A DNA stretch of 5,839 bases, from the NCBI GenBank assembly GCA_016934125.1, contig JAFGTL010000787.1, forward strand, positions 1-5,839, written 5' to 3'. The position numbers and the translations under genes are program-made. Every line of letters starts with the position of its first letter. Within the stretch, counting starts at the first letter, position 1. Below the pieces are notes generated by a model. It worked only from the letters and a program-made list of their open reading frames with translations, was not told the origin of the DNA and searched no databases. Positions 1-5,385 of the stretch are shown one piece after another. The stretch comes from Candidatus Hydrogenedentota bacterium (lineage in GTDB: Bacteria; Hydrogenedentota; Hydrogenedentia; Hydrogenedentales; SLHB01).

Positions 1-105
1 GGCATCGGGATTGCCCGGCTGGGCGGGCCGCGGTCGGAGCGCCGTCATCACGACCACGATCGCCACGAAGGCGATGCAGGCGACTTTCGTGCCCGATAGG
101 CTCAA
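1..105 (-). CDS. Partial N-terminus of a membrane-anchored or exported protein, TTG start
   Basis: Only the first 35 codons are in the window; the gene runs off the left edge. The reading begins MSLSGTK and continues with a hydrophobic stretch of about 16 residues (roughly residues 8-23, rich in V, A and I), then a basic, proline-rich segment RPRPAQPGNPDA. This looks like an N-terminal signal anchor or an uncleaved signal peptide; no clear lipobox is seen. The TTG start (103-105) was chosen because a stop codon lies immediately upstream in frame and an excellent Shine-Dalgarno sequence, AGGGGAG, sits 7 nt before it. The gene lies 61 bp downstream of the HD-GYP gene on the same strand, so the two may be cotranscribed. 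Nothing else about its function can be read from this fragment. A GTG at 107-109 is in another frame and was not used. Confidence 0.6.
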   Translation of the reverse strand, partial: MSLSGTKVACIAFVAIVVVMTALRPRPAQPGNPDA

Positions 106-112
106 TCACAGA

Positions 113-119
113 CTCCCCT
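113..119 (-). promoter_or_regulatory. Strong ribosome binding site (AGGGGAG) that decides a TTG start
   Basis: Read on the minus strand, AGGGGAG is followed by 7 nt (TCTGTGA) and then TTG. The motif is strongly complementary to the 3' end of 16S rRNA and optimally spaced, which is the main reason to accept a rare TTG start for the partial gene at the left edge. Confidence 0.6.
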
Positions 120-166
120 GAGGCAGTGGCGTGAACCGCGGTTGCGCGCGGGGCGGCCCCCGGCGC

Positions 167-1951
167 TCAGTCTTCCGGTGCGGATGCAGTGCCGGCGCGG
201 CGCGCGCTCACCAGCGGCGCGGTGCCGGCGATCAGTTCGCCGAAATAGGCCTCGTTCTTCATCCGCAGCAGCACGCGCCGGTGGCACACGCCGCACTGGA
301 TCTCGTCACCCACCTCGGCCCCGTCCGGAATGCGGACGAAGGTGCTGCAGAACGGACAGGCGATACTCTTGCCGCCCTTGTTGTACTCCTGAAGGATCTC
401 GTCGATCTTTCCGTCGCGAAAACACTTGGCCAGCGCGTCCACAATCACCGGATCGAACTGGGTGCCCTTGCACTTCTCGATCTCGGAGATGGCGAACTCC
501 GGATCCAGCCCCTTGCGGTACGGGCGGTTGCTCGTCATCGCGTCGAACGTGTCCGCCACGGCAATCAGCCGCCCTTCAATGGGAATATCCTCGCCCGCCA
601 GCCCGAAGGGATACCCGCGGCCGTCGAAGTGCTCGTGGTGATACAGGGCATAGGGCGCCAGCGACGCCAGCAGCGGCACGTCCCGCATCAGGCCTGCGCC
701 CCGCTCGGGGTGCACCTGCATCTTTGCGTATTCCTCGTCCGTGAGCCCGGCCGGCTTGCGCAGAATGGCGTCGTCCACGGCGATCTTGCCCACGTCGTGC
801 AGCACGCCCCCGCGTTCGCACTCCCGCAGCTTCTCCTCCGACCACCCCAGTTCCCGCGCCATCACCATCGCGAAATTGGTAACCCGCACGGTATGGCCCA
901 CCGTGTAGTGATCGCGCAACTCGATGGCGTTGGCCAGCACCGTCAGCGTGTCCTGGTAGGAGGCCTCGAGTTCGGCGAGGTATTGGGCGTTCTTGATGGC
1001 AATGGCCGCCGGCCCGGCCAGGGCCACCAGCAGTTCGAGATCCCCCTGGCTGAACGCGTTTGTCGTGCCGCGCGTGTCCACGTACAGCACGCCCAGCGTC
1101 TCATCCTGATGGGCCAGGGGCACGCACATGGCCGAGGAGATGTTCTGCGCGATGATGCTCTGCCCCGAGCCGAACCGCGCGTCCCCGGCCGCGTCAAACG
1201 TCAACACCGCCTCGCCGTCCTGGAATGCGCGCGACACGATCGTCGAGCTGATCACCACCTCGCCCTGGCCCGCCCCGGATTTCACGTATTCCGACACGAG
1301 TTCGCCGCCCGTCTTGTCGGCCAGCATGATCACGCCGTTGTGGGCCGGCACGAGCCCGAAGATCTGATCCATCACCCGCTCGAACAGCTTGTTCAGATCC
1401 CGCTCGCTCGAGATGATCTGGTTCGCCTCGTACACCGCCGCCAGCCGCCGTTGGGCCGCCCGGAGTTGCTCGGCATCGGCCGACGTCGTCGGTTCCTGGA
1501 AGAACGTGCGATACACGTTCGCCACCGACGAGGCCTCCACCGTCCGCCCCGGATCCTGCTGGAACCGGACCACGCTCTCGCCCGCCGCGGGGCCCTCCTG
1601 CCCGGCCGCACCGCCCGGCCGCCCCGGCCCGCCCGGCCGCCCCGGCCCGCCCGGCGCGGCAGCACTAGCTTGGTAGCGCAGCTCCACCGAGCCGATCCGG
1701 ATCGTGTCCTGCGGCGACAGCCGGTACTCGATCACGCGATGGCTCCCCACAAACGTGCCGTTCCCGCTCCCCAAGTCGCGGATAATCGTGCCGGCCGGTG
1801 TCCGCTGAATGATCGCGTGTCTCCGCGAAACCTGTAAGTCATTCAACTGTAGGGTGTTTTCCGGGCTCCGGCCAATCGAAATGGGATCCTCGACCGGCAA
1901 CTCCATTCCCTTGTTCGGCCCAGACAGAACGACTATGCTCTCGCGCCTCAT
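167..1951 (-). CDS. FHA-GAF-HD-GYP domain protein with C-terminal zinc ribbon; predicted cyclic di-GMP phosphodiesterase
   Basis: A 594-residue cytoplasmic signalling protein with no membrane segment. Residues 1-94 are an FHA phosphothreonine-binding domain (GR at 27-28, SRRH at 42-45, DLGSGNGT at 59-66). Residues 100-124 are a collagen-like Gly/Pro linker. Residues about 165-325 form a GAF domain (VPLAHQDETLGVLYVD near 277-292). Residues about 336-515 form an HD-GYP domain: HD at 385-386 in LHDVGKI, HHEHFDGRGYP at 438-448, and putative metal ligands H353, H385, D386, H414, H438, H439 and D467, plus K389, all present. HD-GYP enzymes with these residues hydrolyse cyclic di-GMP, so activity is likely. 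Residues 532-556 form a CPFC...CGVC zinc ribbon resembling the MJ0042 type. The ATG at 1951 is preferred over a GTG two codons upstream because AAGG lies 5 nt before the ATG, whereas the GTG falls inside that ribosome binding site. It is transcribed divergently from the secretion-like operon. The ligand of the GAF domain and the phosphopeptide partner of FHA are unknown. Confidence 0.93.
   Translation of the reverse strand: MRRESIVVLSGPNKGMELPVEDPISIGRSPENTLQLNDLQVSRRHAIIQRTPAGTIIRDLGSGNGTFVGSHRVIEYRLSPQDTIRIGSVELRYQASAAAPGGPGRPGGPGRPGGAAGQEGPAAGESVVRFQQDPGRTVEASSVANVYRTFFQEPTTSADAEQLRAAQRRLAAVYEANQIISSERDLNKLFERVMDQIFGLVPAHNGVIMLADKTGGELVSEYVKSGAGQGEVVISSTIVSRAFQDGEAVLTFDAAGDARFGSGQSIIAQNISSAMCVPLAHQDETLGVLYVDTRGTTNAFSQGDLELLVALAGPAAIAIKNAQYLAELEASYQDTLTVLANAIELRDHYTVGHTVRVTNFAMVMARELGWSEEKLRECERGGVLHDVGKIAVDDAILRKPAGLTDEEYAKMQVHPERGAGLMRDVPLLASLAPYALYHHEHFDGRGYPFGLAGEDIPIEGRLIAVADTFDAMTSNRPYRKGLDPEFAISEIEKCKGTQFDPVIVDALAKCFRDGKIDEILQEYNKGGKSIACPFCSTFVRIPDGAEVGDEIQCGVCHRRVLLRMKNEAYFGELIAGTAPLVSARRAGTASAPED
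1611..1655 (-). repeat. 18-bp GC-rich tandem repeat (2.5 copies) coding a collagen-like linker
   Basis: Two identical 18-bp units (1611-1628 and 1629-1646) are followed by nine matching bases of a third. On the minus strand they encode the repeated hexapeptide GGPGRP in the linker between the FHA and GAF domains of the HD-GYP protein. Because the unit length is a multiple of three, copy-number changes by slippage would lengthen or shorten the linker without breaking the frame. The linker continues in a looser Gly-rich form (AAGQEGPAAGE). Confidence 0.85.
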
Positions 1952-1983
1952 GAGCACCTTCTAGCCGGTGAATCCTGAGAGAA

Positions 1984-2006
1984 TCCTCACCGTTGATTTC
2001 CTCACC
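1984..2006. repeat. Direct repeat of an 8-mer (TCCTCACC) with 15-bp period, upstream of the HD-GYP gene
   Basis: TCCTCACC occurs at 1984-1991 and 1999-2006; on the minus strand this is GGTGAGGA twice. The pair lies just downstream of the candidate leftward -10 element, in what would be the first bases of the HD-GYP transcript. The period of 15 is not a whole number of helical turns. It could be an operator or chance; the repeat itself is seen directly, its role is not known. Confidence 0.35.
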
Positions 2007-2036
2007 TTTATAACATAGGGCGCGATTACCAGACAA
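2007..2036 (-). promoter_or_regulatory. Candidate sigma-70 promoter for the HD-GYP gene
   Basis: On the minus strand TTGTCT (2036-2031, four of six matches to TTGACA) is followed after 18 bp by TATAAA (2012-2007, five of six matches to TATAAT). This predicts a start near position 2000 and a 5' leader of about 50 nt before the ATG at 1951. It lies in a local AT-rich patch within otherwise GC-rich DNA. The match is moderate, so this is a prediction only. Confidence 0.4.
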
Positions 2037-2137
2037 GCCTCTTGCCCCAAATCGAACTTCTTGCGTGCCGTCTCGACCGGAACCACAATATTTTGTATGC
2101 TTCATGGCCAGGAATACCACAATTAGTCAATAATTGC

Positions 2138-2166
2138 TTGACACTGTTGGCCGTGTTCGCTAGAAT
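2138..2166 (+). promoter_or_regulatory. Near-consensus sigma-70 promoter for the ATPase/TPR/secretin operon
   Basis: A perfect -35 box TTGACA (2138-2143) is followed, after the ideal 17-bp spacer, by TAGAAT (2161-2166), one mismatch from TATAAT. Transcription would start near 2173 and run into the rightward operon. The -35 overlaps a short dyad, GTCAA (2126-2130) N7 TTGAC (2138-2142), which could be a regulator site. This is the best promoter in the window; no experimental support is available. Confidence 0.7.
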
Positions 2167-2196
2167 AATCATCGGGTTACCGGGTATGTGTGTCAA
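2138..2196. repeat. 7-bp inverted repeat TTGACAC / GTGTCAA flanking the -10 region
   Basis: TTGACAC at 2138-2144 is matched by GTGTCAA at 2190-2196, symmetric about position 2167. The left arm is the -35 box of the rightward promoter. The right arm, read on the minus strand, is also a perfect TTGACA (2196-2191) and is followed after 17 bp by GATGAT (2173-2168, four of six matches to a -10). The arrangement could be two facing promoters or paired regulator sites. The pairing is certain; function is conjecture. Confidence 0.4.
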
Positions 2197-2204
2197 CAGT
2201 CAGC

Positions 2205-2221
2205 CCGGGGCAAGGCCCCGG
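2205..2221 (+). other. Strong GC hairpin in the operon leader
   Basis: CCGGGGC (2205-2211) can pair with GGCCCCGG bases at 2215-2221 to give a 7-bp stem closed by a three-base loop (AAG). It would lie about 30 nt into the predicted transcript. No U-tract follows, so it is not a typical intrinsic terminator. A 5'-end stabilising stem or part of a larger leader structure is possible. Confidence 0.4.
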
Positions 2222-2438
2222 CGATACGCGAGTGACCTGGACGTAGCACGTGAGGGAGGCTATATTCTTACGCTCGACCGTCAAAAGACTAAGGGGGATT
2301 CGCGCCACGGAATAGGCCGCACTGGCCCTGCGTACACGACATCCGGCTGCGCCATGGCGCGGCCGGCGCGTGGGCCGGTGCGATAGAGCGGGTGGCGGGT
2401 GGGACTTCCTGCGATGCGCCTGCTCCGTGGCGGCATCC

Positions 2439-2450
2439 AAGGGCCAAGGG
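2439..2450 (+). promoter_or_regulatory. Duplicated ribosome binding site that decides the ATPase start
   Basis: AAGGG occurs twice, at 2439-2443 and 2446-2450, within CCAAGGGCCAAGGG. The first copy is 8 nt from the ATG at 2452, an ideal spacing; the second is 1 nt away and too close. This supports the ATG at 2452 rather than the in-frame GTG at 2392. Confidence 0.55.
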
Positions 2451-2451
2451 A

Positions 2452-3468
2452 ATGGACGAAGGGTCAAACACGGTTCTGACGTTTTTCGGACTGCGAGAGC
2501 AGCCGTTCGCGGCCACGGCCGACCCGGCATTCTTCTGTGCGACCCGGGAATACAAAGAATGCCTCTTCCGGCTCTGGAACACCATTGACGACCGCCACGG
2601 CATCGCCGTCATCCTCGGCCACTACGGCACCGGCAAGACCACCCTTCTCCGGAAGCTTCTCACCGGAATGCGCGCCAAACCCGACCGCTACAACACGGCT
2701 GTCATCGCCTCGCCGATCCCCTCCTGGACCAGTTTCTCATTGCTGGAGGCCCTTGTCTCGCAGTTCGGTCTCCAGCCCCCGAAACGCTCGTTCATCACCT
2801 ACATGGAATCGCTCTACCGATATCTGCTCGCCCAGCGCAGCCGGATCAACACGCTCATCATCGACGACGCACAAAACCTCAACAAACGCGGCCAGCTCGA
2901 ACTCCTGCGCCTCGTTCAGAACCTCGAAACCCCCCAACACAAGCTCCTCAACCTGGCCTTCTTCGCCCAACTCGAGTGGATGCCCGTCCTCCGCGCCGCC
3001 CCCAACTTCGAGCAGCGAATCAGCATGGCATACACCCTCGGCCCGCTCAGCGAAGAAGAAACCCGGCGCCTCATCGAATACCGCCTGCGCCAGGCCGGGG
3101 CCGGCTCCCGCGGCCCGCTGTTCGAAGACGGTGCGCTCCGCGTCATCCACGCCTTCGCAGAAGGCAGCCCCCGCGTCACGGTGACCCTGTGCCGCAACGC
3201 CCTCTTGCTCGCGGCCCAACTCAAGTCCCAGCGCATCACCCAGGCCGTCATTCTGCACACGATCCAGAAAACCACCCTCCCGGACGCCCAGAAGAACGCC
3301 CGGATCGCGGCCGTACTCAAGAATGGCGTCGACGAGACGGTGCCCGCGCTCACGCCGCCCCCCGAGCAACCTTTCCCGCTGCACACGGCCGTCGGCGATG
3401 CCCGTGAAGAACGTGCCAACCGCCTGTTGCGGAATGCCGCAAAACGACAGGCTCATGGGATGGAATGA
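2452..3468 (+). CDS. ExeA/GspA-like AAA+ ATPase (PEP-CTERM-type secretion ATPase family)
   Basis: A 338-residue cytoplasmic P-loop ATPase. The N-terminus (FFGLREQPFAATADPAFF, residues 11-28) is the hallmark opening of the ExeA/GspA family and of its relatives found near exopolysaccharide and PEP-CTERM sorting loci. Walker A is GHYGTGKTT (56-64), Walker B is TLIIDDAQ (134-141), and an arginine-containing motif EQRIS follows about 60 residues later. The ExeA peptidoglycan-binding C-terminal domain is not evident; the last 60 residues look low-complexity. In the Exe system, ExeA with its membrane partner ExeB uses ATP to help place the secretin in the outer membrane. Here the gene is first in an operon with a bitopic membrane protein and a secretin-like gene, which suggests an analogous role. 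The ATG at 2452 was chosen because the family motif begins ten residues later and a good ribosome binding site precedes it; the GTG at 2392 would add 20 atypical residues. Exact substrate is unknown. Confidence 0.9.
   Translation: MDEGSNTVLTFFGLREQPFAATADPAFFCATREYKECLFRLWNTIDDRHGIAVILGHYGTGKTTLLRKLLTGMRAKPDRYNTAVIASPIPSWTSFSLLEALVSQFGLQPPKRSFITYMESLYRYLLAQRSRINTLIIDDAQNLNKRGQLELLRLVQNLETPQHKLLNLAFFAQLEWMPVLRAAPNFEQRISMAYTLGPLSEEETRRLIEYRLRQAGAGSRGPLFEDGALRVIHAFAEGSPRVTVTLCRNALLLAAQLKSQRITQAVILHTIQKTTLPDAQKNARIAAVLKNGVDETVPALTPPPEQPFPLHTAVGDAREERANRLLRNAAKRQAHGME
3465..3468 (+). other. ATGA stop/start overlap coupling the ATPase and TPR genes
   Basis: The TGA stop of the ATPase gene (3466-3468) overlaps the ATG of the next gene (3465-3467). 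The second start has only a weak ribosome binding site (GGGATGG just upstream), so translation is probably coupled, which favours matched production of the two proteins. Confidence 0.8.
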
Positions 3469-5345
3469 CCTCGAGTCAAGACGAACATAAGGCCGACATG
3501 CAAGACTCCGGTGAAGACATCATCGAGCGAGTCGACGAGATCGGCGAGCATCTGCTGGATGAACTGGACGGCGACGAGCGCCTGAGCGACGGCGTCCCCG
3601 AAGATCAGCGCAACGGCGACCTCGACTTCATCCAGATGAGCGGCATGGCCCACGGCAACCAGGGCGAATCCGCCGACGACGTGCTCCACGCCCCCGTGCC
3701 CGATCTCGACGCCTCGCGGCCCGTCAGCTTCTACGAGAAAGGCGTCGCCGACGTCGATTCGAGCATGGCCCCCGGCATCCTCGAAGACGAGTACGATGCC
3801 GATGAGGAGATCGTGCCCGTCCCCGACTCCGGCCAGGCCGTCCGCGAACTGCGCGACATCCTCGGCGAACTCAAGGAAGCCACCGCGTCAGACGAGGCCG
3901 AGGAGCGCGACGCCGCCGCCGATGCCGCTGCCCCGGATGACGGAAGCGCCCAAGACGCCGCTCCCGACGAGGCGGACACCGCCGAAAGCGACATCCCTGC
4001 CCCATCCCCGTCCCCCGAAGAAATCGCCTTCGGCGAGCCCGAGCTCCCTCCGGAGGCCGTGGCAGACGACAAGGCCTTCCCGGACCAATTCGCGGGGCCC
4101 GACACCGCCGAGGCCATGGCCGACTTCGTCGATGCCGGAGCGCCTGCGCTCGATGAGGAAGTGCTCCAGGATTTCGGCGGCGACACGCGCCCCGAGCCGG
4201 CCCCCACATCGACCGATCTGCTCGAAGCGGAACGCCTCGTGCAGGAACTGCAGGCCCAGCCGCGCGACGCCGCCCCGGTGGCCCGCTCCGTCGAGCCCGA
4301 AGACGAGGAACCCCTCGATGAAGAGCCGGTGACGCCCCTTCCCGGCGAGGACGACGAGGACGCCCCCCGCGGCCTCGAGCCCAATGACGTCGTGTACAAC
4401 CGGCCCCGGGCGCGCCGCGGACGCCGCCGATCCGGCCTCCGCGCCACCAGCCGGCGCCGCCTGGCCCGGTGGGTGGTCGTGCTCCTCCTTCTCGGCGCCC
4501 TGGCCGTTGGTGCCTATCGCAGCTACGTGTGGCTCGATGCCCGCATGGCCACGCCCGCCCGCCTGTTCAACGACGCCGGCGAGGCCGCAGCCCGCGGTCA
4601 GTACCGCGAGGCATCGGCCGCGTACCTCCGGTTCGCCGCCACCTATCCCGATCATCCCCTCCGGCCCGAGGCCCAGTTCCGCGCCGGCTACACCCTTCAG
4701 TTGATCCCGCCCGACTCCGGCCGCCAGGCCCAGAAGGCGCGCGAAGAGGCCGTCGCCTTGCTCGAGCAGTTCATCACCGGCAATCCCGATTACAGGGTGG
4801 CCAAGCTCGCCCGTGCCCAGGTGCTCGCAGGCATCTTGTCCTGCGAACTCGGCCAATACCAGCGCGCCGTCGACCTCCTCGCGGATCCCGAACTGCGATT
4901 GAAGGATCCGGGCGGCGTGCTGCCGGCGCTGCGGGCCTTGGCCACCGCTCAAGCGAAGCTCGGCGACTACAAAGCGGCGCTCGATCTCTACCTGCAAGCC
5001 GCCGGCGAACGCGGGAACTTCTCGGCCGATGCCGATCGCCGCGCCGCCGCCGGGCTGTATCAGATTCTCGCCCAGAGCGCCGCCACGGATGACGCCCGGC
5101 GCAACTACCAGGAATTGGCCCTCGATGAGCTCCACAAGGCCCAGCAAACCCCCGGGATCAGCCCCGGCCTGCGCCAGGAGATCCGCGTCGAGATTGAACT
5201 GCTCGAGAAACGCCTCGCGGACGCTTCGCCGGCACCGGCGCTCCGCGAGCCCGATACCGCACAAGATGAGCCCAGCGACGCCGGCGAGGCCGGCGCCGAA
5301 GAGGCCGGAGCCGCCGACACCGACGCCGGCGAAGCCGGCCCATGA
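3465..5345 (+). CDS. Bitopic inner-membrane protein: acidic cytoplasmic region, one TM helix, TPR-like periplasmic domain
   Basis: A 626-residue protein that I do not recognise as a named family. Residues 1-305 are strongly acidic and rich in D, E, A and P with little predicted order. Residues 313-335 form a basic patch with twelve arginines. Residues 336-351 (WVVVLLLLGALAVGAY) are a single membrane helix. The positive-inside rule places the acidic half in the cytoplasm and the C-terminal half in the periplasm. Residues about 365-583 are helical and TPR-like (for example ARGQYREASAAYLRFAATYPDHP and LGDYKAALDLYLQAAGERG), similar in style to YbgF/BamD-type repeats. Residues 585-626 are an acidic Ala/Gly-rich tail. 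It overlaps the ATPase gene by 4 bp and is followed 40 bp later by a secretin-like gene. By position and topology it could act like ExeB, linking a cytoplasmic ATPase to a secretin, but it has no visible sequence similarity to ExeB and this is inference. Confidence 0.85.
   Translation: MTSSQDEHKADMQDSGEDIIERVDEIGEHLLDELDGDERLSDGVPEDQRNGDLDFIQMSGMAHGNQGESADDVLHAPVPDLDASRPVSFYEKGVADVDSSMAPGILEDEYDADEEIVPVPDSGQAVRELRDILGELKEATASDEAEERDAAADAAAPDDGSAQDAAPDEADTAESDIPAPSPSPEEIAFGEPELPPEAVADDKAFPDQFAGPDTAEAMADFVDAGAPALDEEVLQDFGGDTRPEPAPTSTDLLEAERLVQELQAQPRDAAPVARSVEPEDEEPLDEEPVTPLPGEDDEDAPRGLEPNDVVYNRPRARRGRRRSGLRATSRRRLARWVVVLLLLGALAVGAYRSYVWLDARMATPARLFNDAGEAAARGQYREASAAYLRFAATYPDHPLRPEAQFRAGYTLQLIPPDSGRQAQKAREEAVALLEQFITGNPDYRVAKLARAQVLAGILSCELGQYQRAVDLLADPELRLKDPGGVLPALRALATAQAKLGDYKAALDLYLQAAGERGNFSADADRRAAAGLYQILAQSAATDDARRNYQELALDELHKAQQTPGISPGLRQEIRVEIELLEKRLADASPAPALREPDTAQDEPSDAGEAGAEEAGAADTDAGEAGP
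5277..5339 (+). repeat. Imperfect 18-bp repeat coding DAGEAG in the acidic tail
   Basis: An 18-bp unit at 5277-5294 recurs at 5322-5339 with one mismatch, encoding DAGEAG at residues 605-610 and 620-625. The intervening stretch (AEEAGAADT) has the same Ala/Gly/Glu character, so the tail probably grew by local duplication of GCCGGC-rich codons. Confidence 0.6.
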
Positions 5346-5373
5346 ACGAGGGCAAGCGATGGTGACGCAATCT

Positions 5374-5381
5374 GGGAGAGG
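5374..5381 (+). promoter_or_regulatory. Ribosome binding site of the Poly_export/secretin gene
   Basis: GGGAGAGG ends 4 nt before the ATG at 5386 (GGGAG is 7 nt away). This supports the ATG at 5386 over the alternative in-frame ATG at 5401, and the 40-bp gap has no terminator-like hairpin, consistent with one operon. Confidence 0.6.
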
Positions 5382-5385
5382 TGAC

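Larger units (their letters stand above)
1952..2451. other. Divergent intergenic region with promoters and a long leader; no convincing gene
   Basis: This 500-bp region separates the leftward HD-GYP gene from the rightward ATPase operon. Its centre (about 2080-2175) is AT-rich, as expected for promoters, while 2200-2450 is GC-rich. If the rightward promoter at 2138-2166 is used, the ATPase transcript carries a leader of about 280 nt. That leader holds a strong hairpin at 2205-2221, a weaker 6-bp stem (CGTGAG 2249-2254 with CTTACG 2267-2272) whose loop exposes GGAGG, a 12-bp perfect palindrome GCGCCATGGCGC at 2349-2360, and a 5-bp GC hairpin at 2360-2377. I do not recognise a known riboswitch class. 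Open frames here lack the codon bias of the neighbouring genes and have no convincing ribosome binding sites. Confidence 0.6.

Noticed and set aside
131..1837. 568-codon open frame on the plus strand
   Set aside because: It is antisense to the FHA/GAF/HD-GYP gene, has a His/Arg/Leu-rich composition with no recognisable domain, and arises from the strong GC3 bias of the real gene.
1955..1957. GTG at 1957 as start of the HD-GYP gene
   Set aside because: It falls within the AAGGTG ribosome binding site that correctly serves the ATG at 1951.
2173..2200. Resemblance of CGGGTTACCGGG to the 3' part of a GEMM cyclic di-GMP riboswitch
   Set aside because: The conserved upstream GEMM segments are absent, and the match lies at the very start of the predicted transcript, so it is probably chance.
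2203..2222. Hairpin as an intrinsic terminator
   Set aside because: The stem is strong but no run of T follows it.
2042..2386. Small open frame in the intergenic region (or from ATG 2186, 66 codons)
   Set aside because: No good ribosome binding site, codon choice unlike neighbouring genes, and it overlaps the promoter and leader hairpins. Could not be fully excluded as a leader peptide but has no positive support.
2392..2394. GTG at 2392 as start of the ATPase
   Set aside because: It adds 20 residues unlike the family N-terminus and lacks a spaced ribosome binding site; the ATG at 2452 has one.
2737..3456. 239-codon open frame on the minus strand
   Set aside because: Antisense to the ATPase, whose Walker motifs and family N-terminus are clear; no domain in the antisense reading.
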